Shown piece after piece: positions 11,431 through 25,371 of a stretch of DNA of 64,000 nucleotides (its first letter is position 1; every line of letters begins with the position of its first letter). The translations under genes and the position numbers were made by a program. This stretch comes from Diorhabda sublineata (Eukaryota; Arthropoda; Insecta; Coleoptera; Chrysomelidae). Location: the NCBI RefSeq assembly GCF_026230105.1, contig NW_026614264.1, forward strand, positions 158,079 through 222,078, in the 5' to 3' direction. The notes beneath the pieces are model-generated. The model saw only the letters and a program-made list of their open reading frames with translations, ran no database searches and was not told the DNA's origin.

Positions 11431-14400
11431 TTTCAAAGTCTATCTTCCTCATTTGAAGTCGAATTTCAACATTTCTTATATATTTGAGTGAGTTTGCATC
11501 TAACTTTGTCAGATATCATCGAATAACATCCATTGAAGCCCATTGAGGTCAACTGTCACTTTGTGATAATTGAAAATTTTCAAAGTCTATCTTCCTCATT
11601 TGAAGTCGAATTTCAACATTTCTTATATATTTGAGTGAGTTTGCATCTAACTTTGTCAGATATCATCGAATAACATCCATTGAAGCCCATTGAGGTCAAC
11701 TGTCACTTTGTGTTAATTGAAAATTTTCAAAGTCTATCTTCCTCATTTGAAGTCGAATTTCAACATTTCTTATATATTTGAGTGAAATCGCATCTAACTC
11801 TGTCAGATATCGTCGATTAACATCCATTGAAGCCCATTGAAGTCAACTGTCACTTTGTGTTAATTGAAAATTTTCAAAGTCTATCTTCCTCATTTGAAGT
11901 CGAATTTCAACATTTCTCATATATTTGAGTGAGTTTGCGTCTAACTTTGTCAGATATCATCGAAAAACATCCATTGAAGCCCATTGAAGCCAACTGTCAC
12001 TTTGTGATAATTGAAAATTTTCAAAGTCTTTCTTCCTCATTTGAAGTCGAATTTCAACATTTCTTATATATTTGAGTAAGTTCGCATCTAACTTTGTCAG
12101 ATATCATCGAATAACATCCATTGAAGCCCATTGAAGCCAACTGTCACTTTGTGATAATTGAAAATTTTCAAAGTCTTTCTTCCTCATTTGAAGTCGAATT
12201 TCAACATTTCTTATATATTTGAGTAAGTTCGCATCTAACTTTGTCAGATATCATCGAATAACATCCATTGAAGCCCATTGAGGTCAACTGTCACTTTGTG
12301 ATAATTGAAAATTTTCAAAATCTATCTTCCTCATTTGAAGTCGAATTTCAACATTTCTTATATATTCGAGTGAGTTTGCGTCTAACTTTGTCAGATATCA
12401 TCGAATAACATCCATTGAAGCCCATTGAGGTCAACTGTCACTTTGTAATAATTGAAAATTTTCAAAGTCTATCTTCCTCATTTGAAGTCGAATTTCAACA
12501 TTTCTTATATATTTGAGTGAGTTTGCGTCTAACTTTGTCAGATATCATCGAAAAACATCAATTGAAGCCCATTGAAGCCAACTGTCACTTTGTGTTAATT
12601 GAAAATTTTCAAAGTCTATCTTCCTCATTTGAAGTCGAATTTCAACATTTCTTATATATTTGAGTGGAATCGCATCTAACTCTGTCAGATATCGTCGATT
12701 AACATCAATTGAAGCCCATTGAAGCCAACTGTCACTTTGTGTTAATTGAAAATTTTCAAAGTCTATCTTCCTCATTTGAAGTCGAATTTCAACATTTCTT
12801 ATATATTTGAGTGAGTTTGCGTCTAACTTTGTCAGATATCATCGAAAAACATCAATTGAAGCCCATTGAAGCCAACTGTCACTTTGTGTTAATTGAAAAT
12901 TTTCAAAGTCTATCTTCCTCATTTGAAGTCGAATTTCAACATTTCCAATATATTTGAGTGAGTTTGCGTCTAACTTTGTCAGATATCATCGAAAAACATC
13001 AATTGAAGCCTATTGAAGCCAACTGTCACTTTGTGTTAAATGAAAATTTTCAAAGTCTATCTTCCTCATTTGAAGTCGAATTTCAACATTTCTTATATAT
13101 TTGAGTGAAATCGCATCTAACTCTGTCAGATATCGTCGATTAACATCCATTGAAGCCCATTGAAGTCAACTGTCACTTTGTGTTAATTGAAAATTTTCAA
13201 AGTCTATCTTCCTCATTTGAAGTCGAATTTCAACATTTCTTATATATTTGAGTGAGTTTGCGTCTAACTTTGTCAGATATCATCGAAAAACATCAATTGA
13301 AGCCCATTGAAGCCAACTGTCACTTTGTGTTAAATGAAAATTTTCAAAGTCTATCTTCCTCATTTGAAGTCGAATTTCAACATTTCTTATATATTTGAGT
13401 GGAATCGCATCTAACTCTGTCAGATATCGTCGATTAACATCAATTGAAGCCCATTGAAGCCAACTGTCACTTTGTGTTAATTGAAAATTTTCAAAGTCTA
13501 TCTTCCTCATTTGAAGTCGAATTTCAACATTTCTTATATATTTGAGTGAGTTTGCGTCTAACTTTGTCAGATATCATCGAAAAACATCAATTGAAGCCCA
13601 TTGAAGCCAACTGTCACTTTGTGTTAAATGAAAATTTTCAAAGTCTATCTTCCTCATTTGAAGTCGAATTTCAACATTTCTTATATATTTGAGTGAGTTT
13701 GCGTCTAACTTTGTCAGATATCATCGAAAAACATCAATTGAAGCCCATTGAAGCCAACTGTCACTTTGTGTTAATTGAAAATTTTCAAAGTCTATCTTCC
13801 TCATTTGAAGTCGAATTTCAACATTTCTTATATATTTGAGTGGAATCGCATCTAACTCTGTCAGATATCGTCGATTAACATCAATTGAAGCCCATTGAAG
13901 CCAACTGTCACTTTGTGTTAATTGAAAATTTTCAAAGTCTATCTTCCTCATTTGAAGTCGAATTTCAACATTTCTTATATATTTGAGTGAGTTTGCGTCT
14001 AACTTTGTCAGATATCATCGAAAAACATCAATTGAAGCCCATTAAAGCCAACTGTCACTTTGTGTTAATTGAAAATTTTCAAAGTCTATCTTCCTCATTT
14101 GAAGTCGAATTTCAACATTTCTTATATATTTGAGTGAGTTTGCGTCTAACTTTGTCAGATATCATCGAAAAACATCAATTGAAGCCCATTGAAGCCAACT
14201 GTCACTTTGTGTTAATTGAAAATTTTCAAAGTCTATCTTCCTCATTTGAAGTCGAATTTCAACATTTCTTATATATTTGAGTGGAATCGCATCTAACTCT
14301 GTCAGATATCGTCGATTAACATCCAGTGAAGCCCATTGAAGTCAACTGTCACTTTGTGTTAATTGAAAATTTTCAAAGTCTATCTTCCTCATTTGAAGTC

Positions 14401-15900
14401 GAATTTCAACATTTCTTATATATTTGAGTGAGTTTGCATCTAACTTTGTCAGATATCATCGAATAACATCCATTGAAGCCCATTGAGGTCAACTGTCACT
14501 TTGTGATAATTGAAAATTTTCAAAGTCTATCTTCCTCATTTGAAGTCGAATTTCAACATTTCTTATATATTTGAGTGAGTTTGCATCTAACTTTGTCAGA
14601 TATCATCGAATAACATCCATTGAAGCCCATTGAGGTCAACTGTCACTTTGTGTTAATTGAAAATTTTCAAAGTCTATCTTCCTCATTTGAAGTCGAATTT
14701 CAACATTTCTTATATATTTGAGTGAAATCGCATCTAACTCCGTCAGATATCGTCGATTAACATCCATTGAAGCCCATTGAAGTCAACTGTCACTTTGTGT
14801 TAATTAAAAATTTTCAAAGTCTATCTTCCTCATTTGAAGTCGAATTTCAACATTTCTCATATATTTGAGTGAGTTTGCGTCTAACTTTGTCAGATATCAT
14901 CGAAAAACATCCATTGAAGCCCATTGAAGCCAACTGTCACTTTGTGATAATTGAAAATTTTCAAAGTCTTTCTTCCTCATTTGAAGTCGAATTTCAACAT
15001 TTCTTATATATTTGAGTAAGTTCGCATCTAACTTTGTCAGATATCATCGAATAACATCCATTGAAGCCCATTGAAGCCAACTGTCACTTTGTGATAATTG
15101 AAAATTTTCAAAGTCTTTCTTCCTCATTTGAAGTCGAATTTCAACATTTCTTATATATTTGAGTAAGTTCGCATCTAACTTTGTCAGATATCATCGAATA
15201 ACATCCATTGAAGCCCATTGAGGTCAACTGTCACTTTGTGATAATTGAAAATTTTCAAAATCTATCTTCCTCATTTGAAGTCGAATTTCAACATTTCTTA
15301 TATATTCGAGTGAGTTTGCGTCTAACTTTGTCAGATATCATCGAATAACATCCATTGAAGCCCATTGAGGTCAACTGTCACTTTGTAATAATTGAAAATT
15401 TTCAAAGTCTATCTTCCTCATTTGAAGTCGAATTTCAACATTTCTTATATATTTGAGTGAGTTTGCGTCTAACTTTGTCAGATATCATCGAAAAACATCA
15501 ATTGAAGCCCATTGAAGCCAACTGTCACTTTGTGTTAATTGAAAATTTTCAAAGTCTATCTTCCTCATTTGAAGTCGAATTTCAACATTTCTTATATATT
15601 TGAGTGGAATCGCATCTAACTCTGTCAGATATCGTCGATTAACATCAATTGAAGCCCATTGAAGCCAACTGTCACTTTGTGTTAATTGAAAATTTTCAAA
15701 GTGTATCTTCCTCATTTGAAGTCGAATTTCAACATTTCTCATATATTTGAGTGAGTTTGCGTCTAACTTTGTCAGATATCATCGAAAAACATCAATTGAA
15801 GCCCATTGAAGCCAACTGTCACTTTGTGTTAATTGAAAATTTTCAAAGTGTATCTTCCTCATTTGAAGTCGAATTTCAACATTTCTTATATATTTGAGTG
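11280..15900 (+). repeat. 20-monomer offset duplication (2940 bp)
   Basis: About 11280-12960 matches 14220-15900 in variant order. The rare 'tatattcgag' lies at 12361 and 15301, exactly 2940 bp apart, and the D-D-A run after it is the same in both. Scattered single-base differences ('ctccgtcag' near 14739, 'aagtgtatc' near 15700, 'gataatt' against 'gttaatt' near 11418) make this pair visibly older than the 9- or 17-monomer pairs. About 12960-14220 between the two is C'-rich, with several 'gttaaatgaaaatt' copies. Confidence 0.8.
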
Positions 15901-16561
15901 GAATCGCATCTAACTCTGTCAGATATCGTCGATTAACATCCATTGAAGCCCATTGAAGTCAACTGTCACTTTGTGTTAATTGAAAATTTTCAAAGTCTAT
16001 CTTCCTCATTTGAAGTCGAATTTCAACATTTCTTATATATTTGAGTGAGTTTGCATCTAACTTTGTCAGATATCATCGAATAACATCCATTGAAGCCCAT
16101 TGAGGTCAACTGTCACTTTGTGATAATTGAAAATTTTCAAAGTCTATCTTCCTCATTTGAAGTCGAATTTCAACATTTCTTATATATTTGAGTGAGTTTG
16201 CATCTAACTTTTTCAGATATCATCGAATAACATCCATTGAAGCCCATTGAGGTCAACTGTCACTTTGTGTTAATTGAAAATTTTCAAAGTCTATCTTCCT
16301 CATTTGAAGTCGAATTTCAACATTTCTTATATATTTGAGTGGAATCGCATCTAACTCTGTCAGATATCGTCGATTAACATCAATTGAAGCCCATTGAAGC
16401 CAACTGTCACTTTGTGTTAATTGAAAATTTTCAAAGTCTATCTTCCTCATTTGAAGTCGAATTTCAACATTTCTTATATATTTGAGTGAGTTTGCGTCTA
16501 ACTTTGTCAGATATCATCGAAAAACATCAATTGAAGCCTATTGAAGCCAACTGTCACTTTG

Positions 16562-16590
16562 TGTTAAATGAAAATTCTTTGTCAGATATC
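16562..16590 (+). other. 72-bp internal deletion joining two monomers
   Basis: The sequence runs 'gttaaatgaaaatt' straight into 'ctttgtcagatatc', joining monomer base about 112 to base 38 of the next monomer and removing 72 bp. The size is confirmed because equivalent sites at 15485 and 17030 are 1545 bp apart, which is 11 x 147 minus 72. It is the only large truncation I saw in the window. Only A or T and one C sit at the join, so I cannot call a specific microhomology. Confidence 0.9.
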
Positions 16591-16596
16591 ATCGAA

Positions 16597-18620
16597 TAAC
16601 ATCCATTGAAGCCCATTGAAGCCAACTGTCACTTTGTGATAATTGAAAATTTTCAAAGTCTTTCTTCCTCATTTGAAGTCGAATTTCAACATTTCTTATA
16701 TATTTGAGTAAGTTCGCATCTAATTTTGTCAGATATCATCGAATAACATCCATTGAAGCCCATTGAGGTCAACTGTCACTTTGTGATAATTGAAAATTTT
16801 CAAAATCTATCTTCCTCATTTGAAGTCGAATTTCAACATTTCTTATATATTCGAGTGAGTTTGCGTCTAACTTTGTCAGATATCATCGAATAACATCCAT
16901 TGAAGCCCATTGAGGTCAACTGTCACTTTGTAATAATTGAAAATTTTCAAAGTCTATCTTCCTCATTTGAAGTCGAATTTCAACATTTCTTATATATTTG
17001 AGTGAGTTTGCGTCTAACTTTGTCAGATATCATCGAAAAACATCAATTGAAGCCCATTGAAGCCAACTGTCACTTTGTGTTAATTGAAAATTTTCAAAGT
17101 CTATCTTCCTCATTTGAAGTCGAATTTCAACATTTCTTATATATTTGAGTGGAATCGCATCTAACTCTGTCAGATATCGTCGATTAACATCAATTGAAGC
17201 CCATTGAAGCCAACTGTCACTTTGTGTTAATTGAAAATTTTCAAAGTGTATCTTCCTCATTTGCAGTCGAATTTCAACATTTCTCATATATTTGAGTGAG
17301 TTTGCGTCTAACTTTGTCAGATATCATCGAAAAACATCAATTGAAGCCCATTGAAGCCAACTGTCACTTTGTGTTAATTGAAAATTTTCAAAGTGTATCT
17401 TCCTCATTTGAAGTCGAATTTCAACATTTCTTATATATTTGAGTGGAATCGCATCTAACTCTGTCAGATATCGTCGATTAACATCCATTGAAGCCCATTG
17501 AAGTCAACTGTCACTTTGTGTTAATTGAAGATTTTCAAAGTCTATCTTCCTCATTTGAAGTCGAATTTCAACATTTCTTATATATTTGAGTGAGTTTGCA
17601 TCTAACTTTGTCAGGTATCATCGAAAAACATCCATTGAAGCCCATTGAAGCCAACTGTCACTTTGTGATAATTGAAAATTTTCAAAGTCTTTCTTCCTCA
17701 TTTGAAGTCGAATTTCAACATTTCTTATATATTTGAGTAAGTTCGCATCTAACTTTGTCAGATATCATCGAATAACATCCATTGAAGCCCATTGAGGTCA
17801 ACTGTCACTCTGTGATAATTGAAAATTTTCAAAATCTATCTTCCTCATTTGAAGTCGAATTTCAACATTTCTTATATATTCGAGTGAGTTTGCGTCTAAC
17901 TTTGTCAGATATCATCGAATAACATCCATTGAAGCCCATTGAGGTCAACTGTCACTTTGTAATAATTGAAAATTTTCAAAGTCTATCTTCCTCATTTGAA
18001 GTCGAATTTCAACATTTCTTATATATTTGAGTGAGTTTGCGTCTAACTTTGTCAGATATCATCGAAAAACATCAATTGAAGCCCATTGAAGCCAACTGTC
18101 ACTTTGTGTTAATTGAAAATTTTCAAAGTCTATCTTCCTCATTTGAAGTCGAATTTCAACATTTCTTACATATTTGAGTGGAATCGCATCTAACTCTGTC
18201 AGATATCGTCGATTAACATCAATTGAAGCCCATTGAAGCCAACTGTCACTTTGTGTTAATTGAAAATTTTCAAAGTGTATCTTCCTCATTTGCAGTCGAA
18301 TTTCAACATTTCTCATATATTTGAGTGAGTTTGCGTCTAACTTTGTCAGATATCATCGAAAAACATCAATTGAAGCCCATTGAAGCCAACTGTCACTTTG
18401 TGTTAATTGAAAATTTTCAAAGTGTATCTTCCTCATTTGAAGTCGAATTTCAACATTTCTTATATATTTGAGTGGAATCGCATCTAACTCTGTCAGATAT
18501 CGTCGATTAACATCCATTGAAGCCCATTGAAGTTAACTGTCACTTTGTGTTAATTGAAAATTTTCAAAGTCTATCTTCCTCATTTGAAGTCGAATTTCAA
18601 CATTTCTTATATATTTGAGT
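16597..18620 (+). repeat. 7-monomer higher-order repeat, 1029 bp, two copies
   Basis: Variant order repeats at 1029 bp. 'tatattcgag' lies at 16846 and 17875, and the rare 'ttgcagtcg' near 17261 and 18290. Private changes ('taattttg' near 16721, 'cactctgtg' near 17806, 'cttacatattt' near 18165, 'gaagatttt' near 17527) separate the copies. The first copy begins at the 72-bp deletion, which may mark the recombination point; that is inference. Confidence 0.85.
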
Positions 18621-18810
18621 GAAATCGCATCTAACTCTGTCAGATATCGTCGATTAACATCCATTGAAGCCCATTGAAGTCAACTGTCACTTTGTGATAA
18701 TTGAAAATTTTCAAAGTCTATCTTCCTCATTTGAAGTCGAATTTCAACATTTCTTATATATTTGAGTGAGTTTGCATCTAACTTTGTCAGATATCATCGA
18801 ATAACATCCA

Positions 18811-18850
18811 TTGAAGCCCATTGAAGCCCAATGAATCCCATTGAAGCCAA
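18811..18850 (+). repeat. 20-bp decamer expansion, divergent earliest copy
   Basis: Four decamers stand in a row (18811, 18821, 18831, 18841) instead of the usual two, the third reading 'atgaatccca'. The monomer continues with 'gttaattgagaatttt', a 'gag' change also found after all eight later expansions. The next three monomers ('gtttgcat' with 'gaaaaac', then 'gagatcgc', then 'gttcgcacctatc') also match those after several later copies. Here it sits in an A-class monomer; later ones sit in B'. Confidence 0.85.
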
Positions 18851-19029
18851 CTGTCACTTTGTGTTAATTGAGAATTTTCAAAGTCTATCTTCCTCATTTG
18901 AAGTCGAATTTCAACATTTCTTATATATTTGAGTGAGTTTGCATCTAACTTTGTCAGATATCATCGAAAAACATCCATTGAAGCCCATTGAAGCCAACTG
19001 TCACTTTGTGTTAATTGAAAAGTTTCAAA

Positions 19030-20552
19030 GTCTATCTTCCTCATTTGAAGTCGAATTTCAACATTTCTTATATATTTGAGTGAGATCGCATCTAACTCTG
19101 TCAGATATCGTCGAATAACAACCATTGAAGCCCATTGAAGTCAACTGTCACTTTGTGTTAATTGAAAATTTTCAAAGTCTATCTTCCTCATTTGAAGTCG
19201 AATTTCAACATTTCTTATATATTTGAGTGAGTTCGCACCTATCTTTGTCAGATATCATCGAATAACATCCATTGAAGCTCATTGAGGTCAACTGTCACTT
19301 TGTGTTAATTGAAAATTTTCAAAGTCTATCTTCCTCATTTGAAGTCGAATTTCAACATTTCTTATATATTTGAGTGAGTTTGCGTCTAACTTTGTCAGAT
19401 ATCATCGAAAAACATCCATTGAAGCCCATTGAAGCCAACTGTCACTTTGTGTTAATTGAAAATTTTCAAAGTCTATCTTCCTCATTTGAAGTCGAATTTC
19501 AACATTTCTTATATATTTGAGTGAGTTTGCATCTAACTTTGTCAGATATCATCGAAAAACATCCATTGAAGCCCATTGAGGTCAACTGTCACTTTGTGAT
19601 AATTGAAAATTTTCAAAGTCTATCTTCCTCATTTGAAGTCGAATTTCAACATTTCTTATATATTTGAGTGAGTTTGCATCTAACTTTGTCAGATATCATC
19701 GAATAACATCCATTGAAGCCCATTGAGGTCAACTGTCACTTTGTGTTAATTGAAAATTTTCAAAGTCTATCTTCCTCATTTGAAGTCGAATTTCATCATT
19801 TCTTATATATTTGAGTGAGTTTGCGTCTAACTTTGTCAGATATCATCGAAAAACATCCATTGAAGCCCATTGAAGTCAACTGTCACTTTGTGTTAATTGA
19901 AAATTTTCAAAGTCTATCTTCCTCATTTGAAGTCGAATTTCAACATTTCTCATATATTTGAGTGAGTTTGCGTCTAACTTTGTCAGATATCATCGAAAAA
20001 CATCCATTGAAGCCCATTGAAGCCAACTGTCACTTTGTGTTAATTGAAAATTTTCAAAGTCTATCTTCCTCATTTGAAGTCGAATTTCAACATTTCTTAT
20101 ATATTTGAGTGGAATCGCATCTAACTCTGTCAGATATCGTCGATTAACATCCATTGAAGCCCATTGAAGTCAACTGTCACTTTGTGTTAATTGAAAATTT
20201 TCAAAGTCTATCTTCCTCATTTGAAGTCGAATTTCAACATTTCTTATATATTTGAGTGGAATCGCATCTAACTCTGTCAGATATCGTCGATTAACATCAA
20301 TTGAAGCCCATTGAAGCCAACTGTCACTTTGTGTTAATTGAAAATTTTCAAAGTCTATCTTCCTCATTTGAAGTCGAATTTCAACATTTCTTATATATTT
20401 GAGTGAGTTTGCGTCTAACTTTGTCAGATATCATCGAAAAACATCAATTGAAGCCCATTGAAGCCAACTGTCACTTTGTGTTAATTGAAAATTTTCAAAG
20501 TCTATCTTCCTCATTTGAAGTCGAATTTCAACATTTCTTATATATTTGAGTG
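19030..20552 (+). repeat. Block repeated 23 monomers away (3381 bp), first copy
   Basis: About 19030-20552 matches about 22411-23933. The run F, E with 'gcacctatc', C, A, A, then a monomer with 'tttcatcatttc', then C, B, B', C' is the same in both. Differences include 'aacaaccattg' near 19118 and 'gaagttgaa' near 22431. Confidence 0.8.
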
Positions 20553-20562
20553 AGTTGCATCT
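20550..20562 (+). other. One-base deletion in a monomer
   Basis: 'gagttgcatc' replaces 'gagtttgcatc', shifting the phase by minus 1. It also marks the end of similarity with the block near 23933. Confidence 0.8.
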
Positions 20563-21489
20563 AACTTTGTCAGATATCATCGAATAACATCCATTGAAGC
20601 CCATTGAGGTCAACTGTCACTTTGTGATAATTGAAAATTTTCAAAGTCTATCTTCCTCATTTGAAGTCGAATTTCAACATTTCTCATATATTTGAGTGAG
20701 TTTGCGTCTAACTTTGTCAGATATCATCGAATAACATCCATTGAAGCCCATTGAGGTCAACTGTCACTTTGTGATAATTGAAAATTTTCAAAATCTATCT
20801 TCCTCATTTGAAGTCGAATTTCAACATTTCTTATATATTTGAGTGGAATCGCATCTAACTCTGTCAGATATCGTCGATTAACATCAATTGAAGCCCATTG
20901 AAGCCAACTGTCACTTTGTGTTACTTGAAAATTTTCAAAGTCTATCTTCCTCATTTGAAGTCGAATTTCAACATTTCTTATATATTTGAGTGACTTTGCG
21001 TCTAACTTTGTCAGATATCATCGAAAAACATCAATTGAAGCCCATTGAAGCCAACTGTCACTTTGTGTTAATTGAAAATTTTCAAAGTCTATCTTCCTCA
21101 TTTGAAGTCGAATTTCAACATTTCTTATATATTTGAGTGGAATCGCATCTAACTCTGTCAGATATCGTCGATTAACATCAATTGAAGCCCATTGAAGCCA
21201 ACTGTCACTTTGTGTTAATTGAAAATTTTCAAAGTCTATCTTCCTCATTTGAAGTCGAATTTCAACATTTCTTATATATTTGAGTGAGTTTGCATCTAAC
21301 TTTGTCAGATATCATCGAATAACATCCATTGAAGCCCATTGAGGTCAACTGTCACTTTGTGATAATTGAAAATTTTCAAAGTCTATCTTCCTCATTTGAA
21401 GTCGAATTTCAACATTTCTCATATATTTGAGTGGGTTTGCGTCTAACTTTGTCAGATATCATCGAAAAACATCCATTGAAGCCCATTGA

Positions 21490-22430
21490 TGCCAACTGTC
21501 ACTTTGTGTTAATTGAAAATTTTCAAAGTCTATCTTCCTCATTTGAAGTCGAATTTCAACATTTCTTATATATTTGAGTGAGTTTGCGTCTAACTTTGTC
21601 AGATATCATCGAAAAACATCAATTGAAGCCCATTGAAGCCAACTGTCACTTTGTGTTAATTGAAAATTTTCAAAGTCTATCTTCCTCATTTGAAGTCGAA
21701 TTTCAACATTTCTTATATATTTGAGTGAGTTTGCGTCTAACTTTGTCAGATATCATCGAAAAACATCAATTGAAGCCCATTGAAGCCAACTGTCACTTTG
21801 TGTTAATTGAAAATTTTCAAAGTCTATCTTCCTCATTTGAAGTCGAATTTCAACATTTCTTATATATTTGAGTGAGTTTGCATCTAACTTTGTCAGATAT
21901 CATCGAATAACATCCATTGAAGCCCATTGAGGTCAACTGTCACTTTGTGATAATTGAAAATTTTCAAAGTCTATCTTCCTCATTTGAAGTCGAATTTCAA
22001 CATTTCTTATATATTTGAGTGAAATCGCATCTAACTCTGTCAGATATCGTCGATTAACATCCATTGAAGCCCATTGAAGTCAACTGTCACTTTGTGTTAA
22101 TTGAAAATTTTCAAAGTCTATCTTCCTCATTTGAAGTCGAATTTCAACATTTCTTATATATTTGAGTGAGTTTGCGTCGAACTTTGTCAGATATCATCGA
22201 AAAACATCAATTGAAGCCCATTGAAGCCAACTGTCACTTTGTGTTAAATGAAAATTTTCAAAGTCTATCTTCCTCATTTGAAGTCGAATTTCAACATTTC
22301 TCATATATTTGAGTGGGTTTGCGTCTAACTTTGAAAGAATATCATCGAAAAACATCCATTGAAGCCCATTGATGCCAACTGTCACTTTGTGATAATTGAA
22401 AATTTTCAAAGTCTATCTTCCTCATTTGAA
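21490..22430 (+). repeat. Block repeated 20 monomers away (2941 bp), first copy
   Basis: About 21490-22430 matches about 24431-25371, including the C' pair, an A, a B, the odd 'gtttgcgtcgaac' monomer and a class H monomer. The offset is 2940 plus the one-base insertion in class H. Confidence 0.8.
22333..22341 (+). other. Class H one-base insertion, 'gaaagaat'
   Basis: 'actttgaaagaatatc' replaces 'actttgtcagatatc', adding one base. The same change occurs at 25274, 29727, 30904 and 41698, each time followed by 'cattgatgcc'. Identical rare changes at five sites indicate copying of one founder monomer. Confidence 0.9.
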
Positions 22431-23933
22431 GTTGAATTTCAACATTTCTTATATATTTGAGTGAGATCGCATCTAACTCTGTCAGATATCGTCGAATAAC
22501 ATCCATTGAAGCCCATTGAAGTCAACTGTCACTTTGTGTTAATTGAAAATTTTCAAAGTCTATCTTCCTCATTTGAAGTCGAATTTCAACATTTCTTATA
22601 TATTTGAGTGAGTTCGCACCTATCTTTGTCAGATATCATCGAATAACATCCATTGAAGCTCATTGAGGTCAACTGTCACTTTGTGTTAATTGAAAATTTT
22701 CAAAGTCTATCTTCCTCATTTGAAGTCGAATTTCAACATTTCTTATATATTTGAGTGAGTTTGCGTCTAACTTTGTCAGATATCATCGAAAAACATCCAT
22801 TGAAGCCCATTGAAGCCAACTGTCACTTTGTGTTAATTGAAAATTTTCAAAGTCTATCTTCCTCATTTGAAGTCGAATTTCAACATTTCTTATATATTTG
22901 AGTGAGTTTGCATCTAACTTTGTCAGATATCATCGAAAAACATCCATTGAAGCCCATTGAGGTCAACTGTCACTTTGTGATAATTGAAAATTTTCAAAGT
23001 CTATCTTCCTCATTTGAAGTCGAATTTCAACATTTCTTATATATTTGAGTGAGTTTGCATCTAACTTTGTCAGATATCATCGAATAACATCCATTGAAGC
23101 CCATTGAGGTCAACTGTCACTTTGTGTTAATTGAAAATTTTCAAAGTCTATCTTCCTCATTTGAAGTCGAATTTCATCATTTCTTATATATTTGAGTGAG
23201 TTTGCGTCTAACTTTGTCAGATATCATCGAAAAACATCCATTGAAGCCCATTGAAGTCAACTGTCACTTTGTGTTAATTGAAAATTTTCAAAGTCTATCT
23301 TCCTCATTTGAAGTCGAATTTCAACATTTCTCATATATTTGAGTGAGTTTGCGTCTAACTTTGTCAGATATCATCGAAAAACATCCATTGAAGCCCATTG
23401 AAGCCAACTGTCACTTTGTGTTAATTGAAAATTTTCAAAGTCTATCTTCCTCATTTGAAGTCGAATTTCAACATTTCTTATATATTTGAGTGGAATCGCA
23501 TCTAACTCTGTCAGATATCGTCGATTAACATCCATTGAAGCCCATTGAAGTCAACTGTCACTTTGTGTTAATTGAAAATTTTCAAAGTCTATCTTCCTCA
23601 TTTGAAGTCGAATTTCAACATTTCTTATATATTTGAGTGGAATCGCATCTAACTCTGTCAGATATCGTCGATTAACATCAATTGAAGCCCATTGAAGCCA
23701 ACTGTCACTTTGTGTTAATTGAAAATTTTCAAAGTCTATCTTCCTCATTTGAAGTCGAATTTCAACATTTCTTATATATTTGAGTGAGTTTGCGTCTAAC
23801 TTTGTCAGATATCATCGAAAAACATCAATTGAAGCCCATTGAAGCCAACTGTCACTTTGTGTTAATTGAAAATTTTCAAAGTCTATCTTCCTCATTTGAA
23901 GTCGAATTTCAACATTTCTTATATATTTGAGTG
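22411..23933 (+). repeat. Block repeated 23 monomers away, second copy
   Basis: Partner of 19030-20552. It carries the same 'tttcatcatttc' marker near 23174 and keeps the B, B', C' order, then continues with an extra C' where the first copy has its one-base deletion. Confidence 0.8.
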
Positions 23934-24430
23934 AGTTTGCGTCTAACTTTGTCAGATATCATCGAAAAACATCAATTGAAGCCCATTGAAGCCAACTGTC
24001 ACTTTGTGTTAATTGAAAATTTTCAAAGTCTATCTTCCTCATTTGAAGTCGAATTTCAACATTTCTTATATATTTGAGTGAGTTTGCATCTAACTTTGTC
24101 AGATATCATCGAATAACATCCATTGAAGCCCATTGAGGTCAACTGTCACTTTGTGATAATTGAAAATTTTCAAAGTCTATCTTCCTCATTTGAAGTCGAA
24201 TTTCAACATTTCTTATATATTTGAGTGAAATCGCATCTAACTCTGTCAGATATCGTCGATTAACATCCATTGAAGCCCATTGAAGTCAACTGTCACTTTG
24301 TGTTAATTGAAAATTTTCAAAGTCTATCTTCCTCATTTGAAGTCGAATTTCAACATTTCTTATATATTTGAGTGGAATAGCATCTAACTCTGTCAGATAT
24401 CGTCGATTAACATCAATTGAAGCCCATTGA

Positions 24431-25371
24431 AGCCAACTGTCACTTTGTGTTAATTGAAAATTTTCAAAGTCTATCTTCCTCATTTGAAGTCGAATTTCAA
24501 CATTTCTTATATATTTGAGTGAGTTTGCGTCTAACTTTGTCAGATATCATCGAAAAACATCAATTGAAGCCCATTGAAGCCAACTGTCACTTTGTGTTAA
24601 TTGAAAATTTTCAAAGTCTATCTTCCTCATTTGAAGTCGAATTTCAACATTTCTTATATATTTGAGTGAGTTTGCGTCTAACTTTGTCAGATATCATCGA
24701 AAAACATTAATCGAAGCCCATTGAAGCCAACTGTCACTTTGTGTTAATTGAAAATTTTCAAAGTCTATCTTCCTCATTTGAAGTCGAATTTCAACATTTC
24801 TTATATATTTGAGTGAGTTTGCATCTAACTTTGTCAGATATCATCGAATAACATCCATTGAAGCCCATTGAGGTCAACTGTCACTTTGTGATAATTGAAA
24901 ATTTTCAAAGTCTATCTTCCTCATTTGAAGTCGAATTTCAACATTTCTTATATATTTGAGTGAAATCGCATCTAACTCTGTCAGATATCGTCGATTAACA
25001 TCCATTGAAGCCCATTGAAGTCAACTGTCACTTTGTGTTAATTGAAAATTTTCAAAGTCTATCTTCCTCATTTGAAGTCGAATTTCAACATTTCTTATAT
25101 ATTTGAGTGAGTTTGCGTCGAACTTTTTCAGATATCATCGAAAAACATCAATTGAAGCCCATTGAAGCCAACTGTCACTTTGTGTTAAATGAAAATTTTC
25201 AAAGTCTATCTTCCTCATTTGAAGTCGAATTTCAACATTTCTCATATATTTGAGTGGGTTTGCGTCTAACTTTGAAAGAATATCATCGAAAAACATCCAT
25301 TGAAGCCCATTGATGCCAACTGTCACTTTGTGATAATTGAAAATTTTCAAAGTCTATCTTCCTCATTTGAA
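24431..25371 (+). repeat. Block repeated 20 monomers away, second copy
   Basis: Partner of 21490-22430. Private changes include 'ggaatagcatc' near 24376, 'aacattaatcgaag' near 24704 and 'aactttttcag' near 25121. Confidence 0.75.

Noticed and set aside
16562..16590. Transposon insertion or excision footprint at the phase break
   Set aside because: The junction joins two satellite segments directly with no inserted bases and no target-site duplication, so a simple 72-bp deletion explains it.
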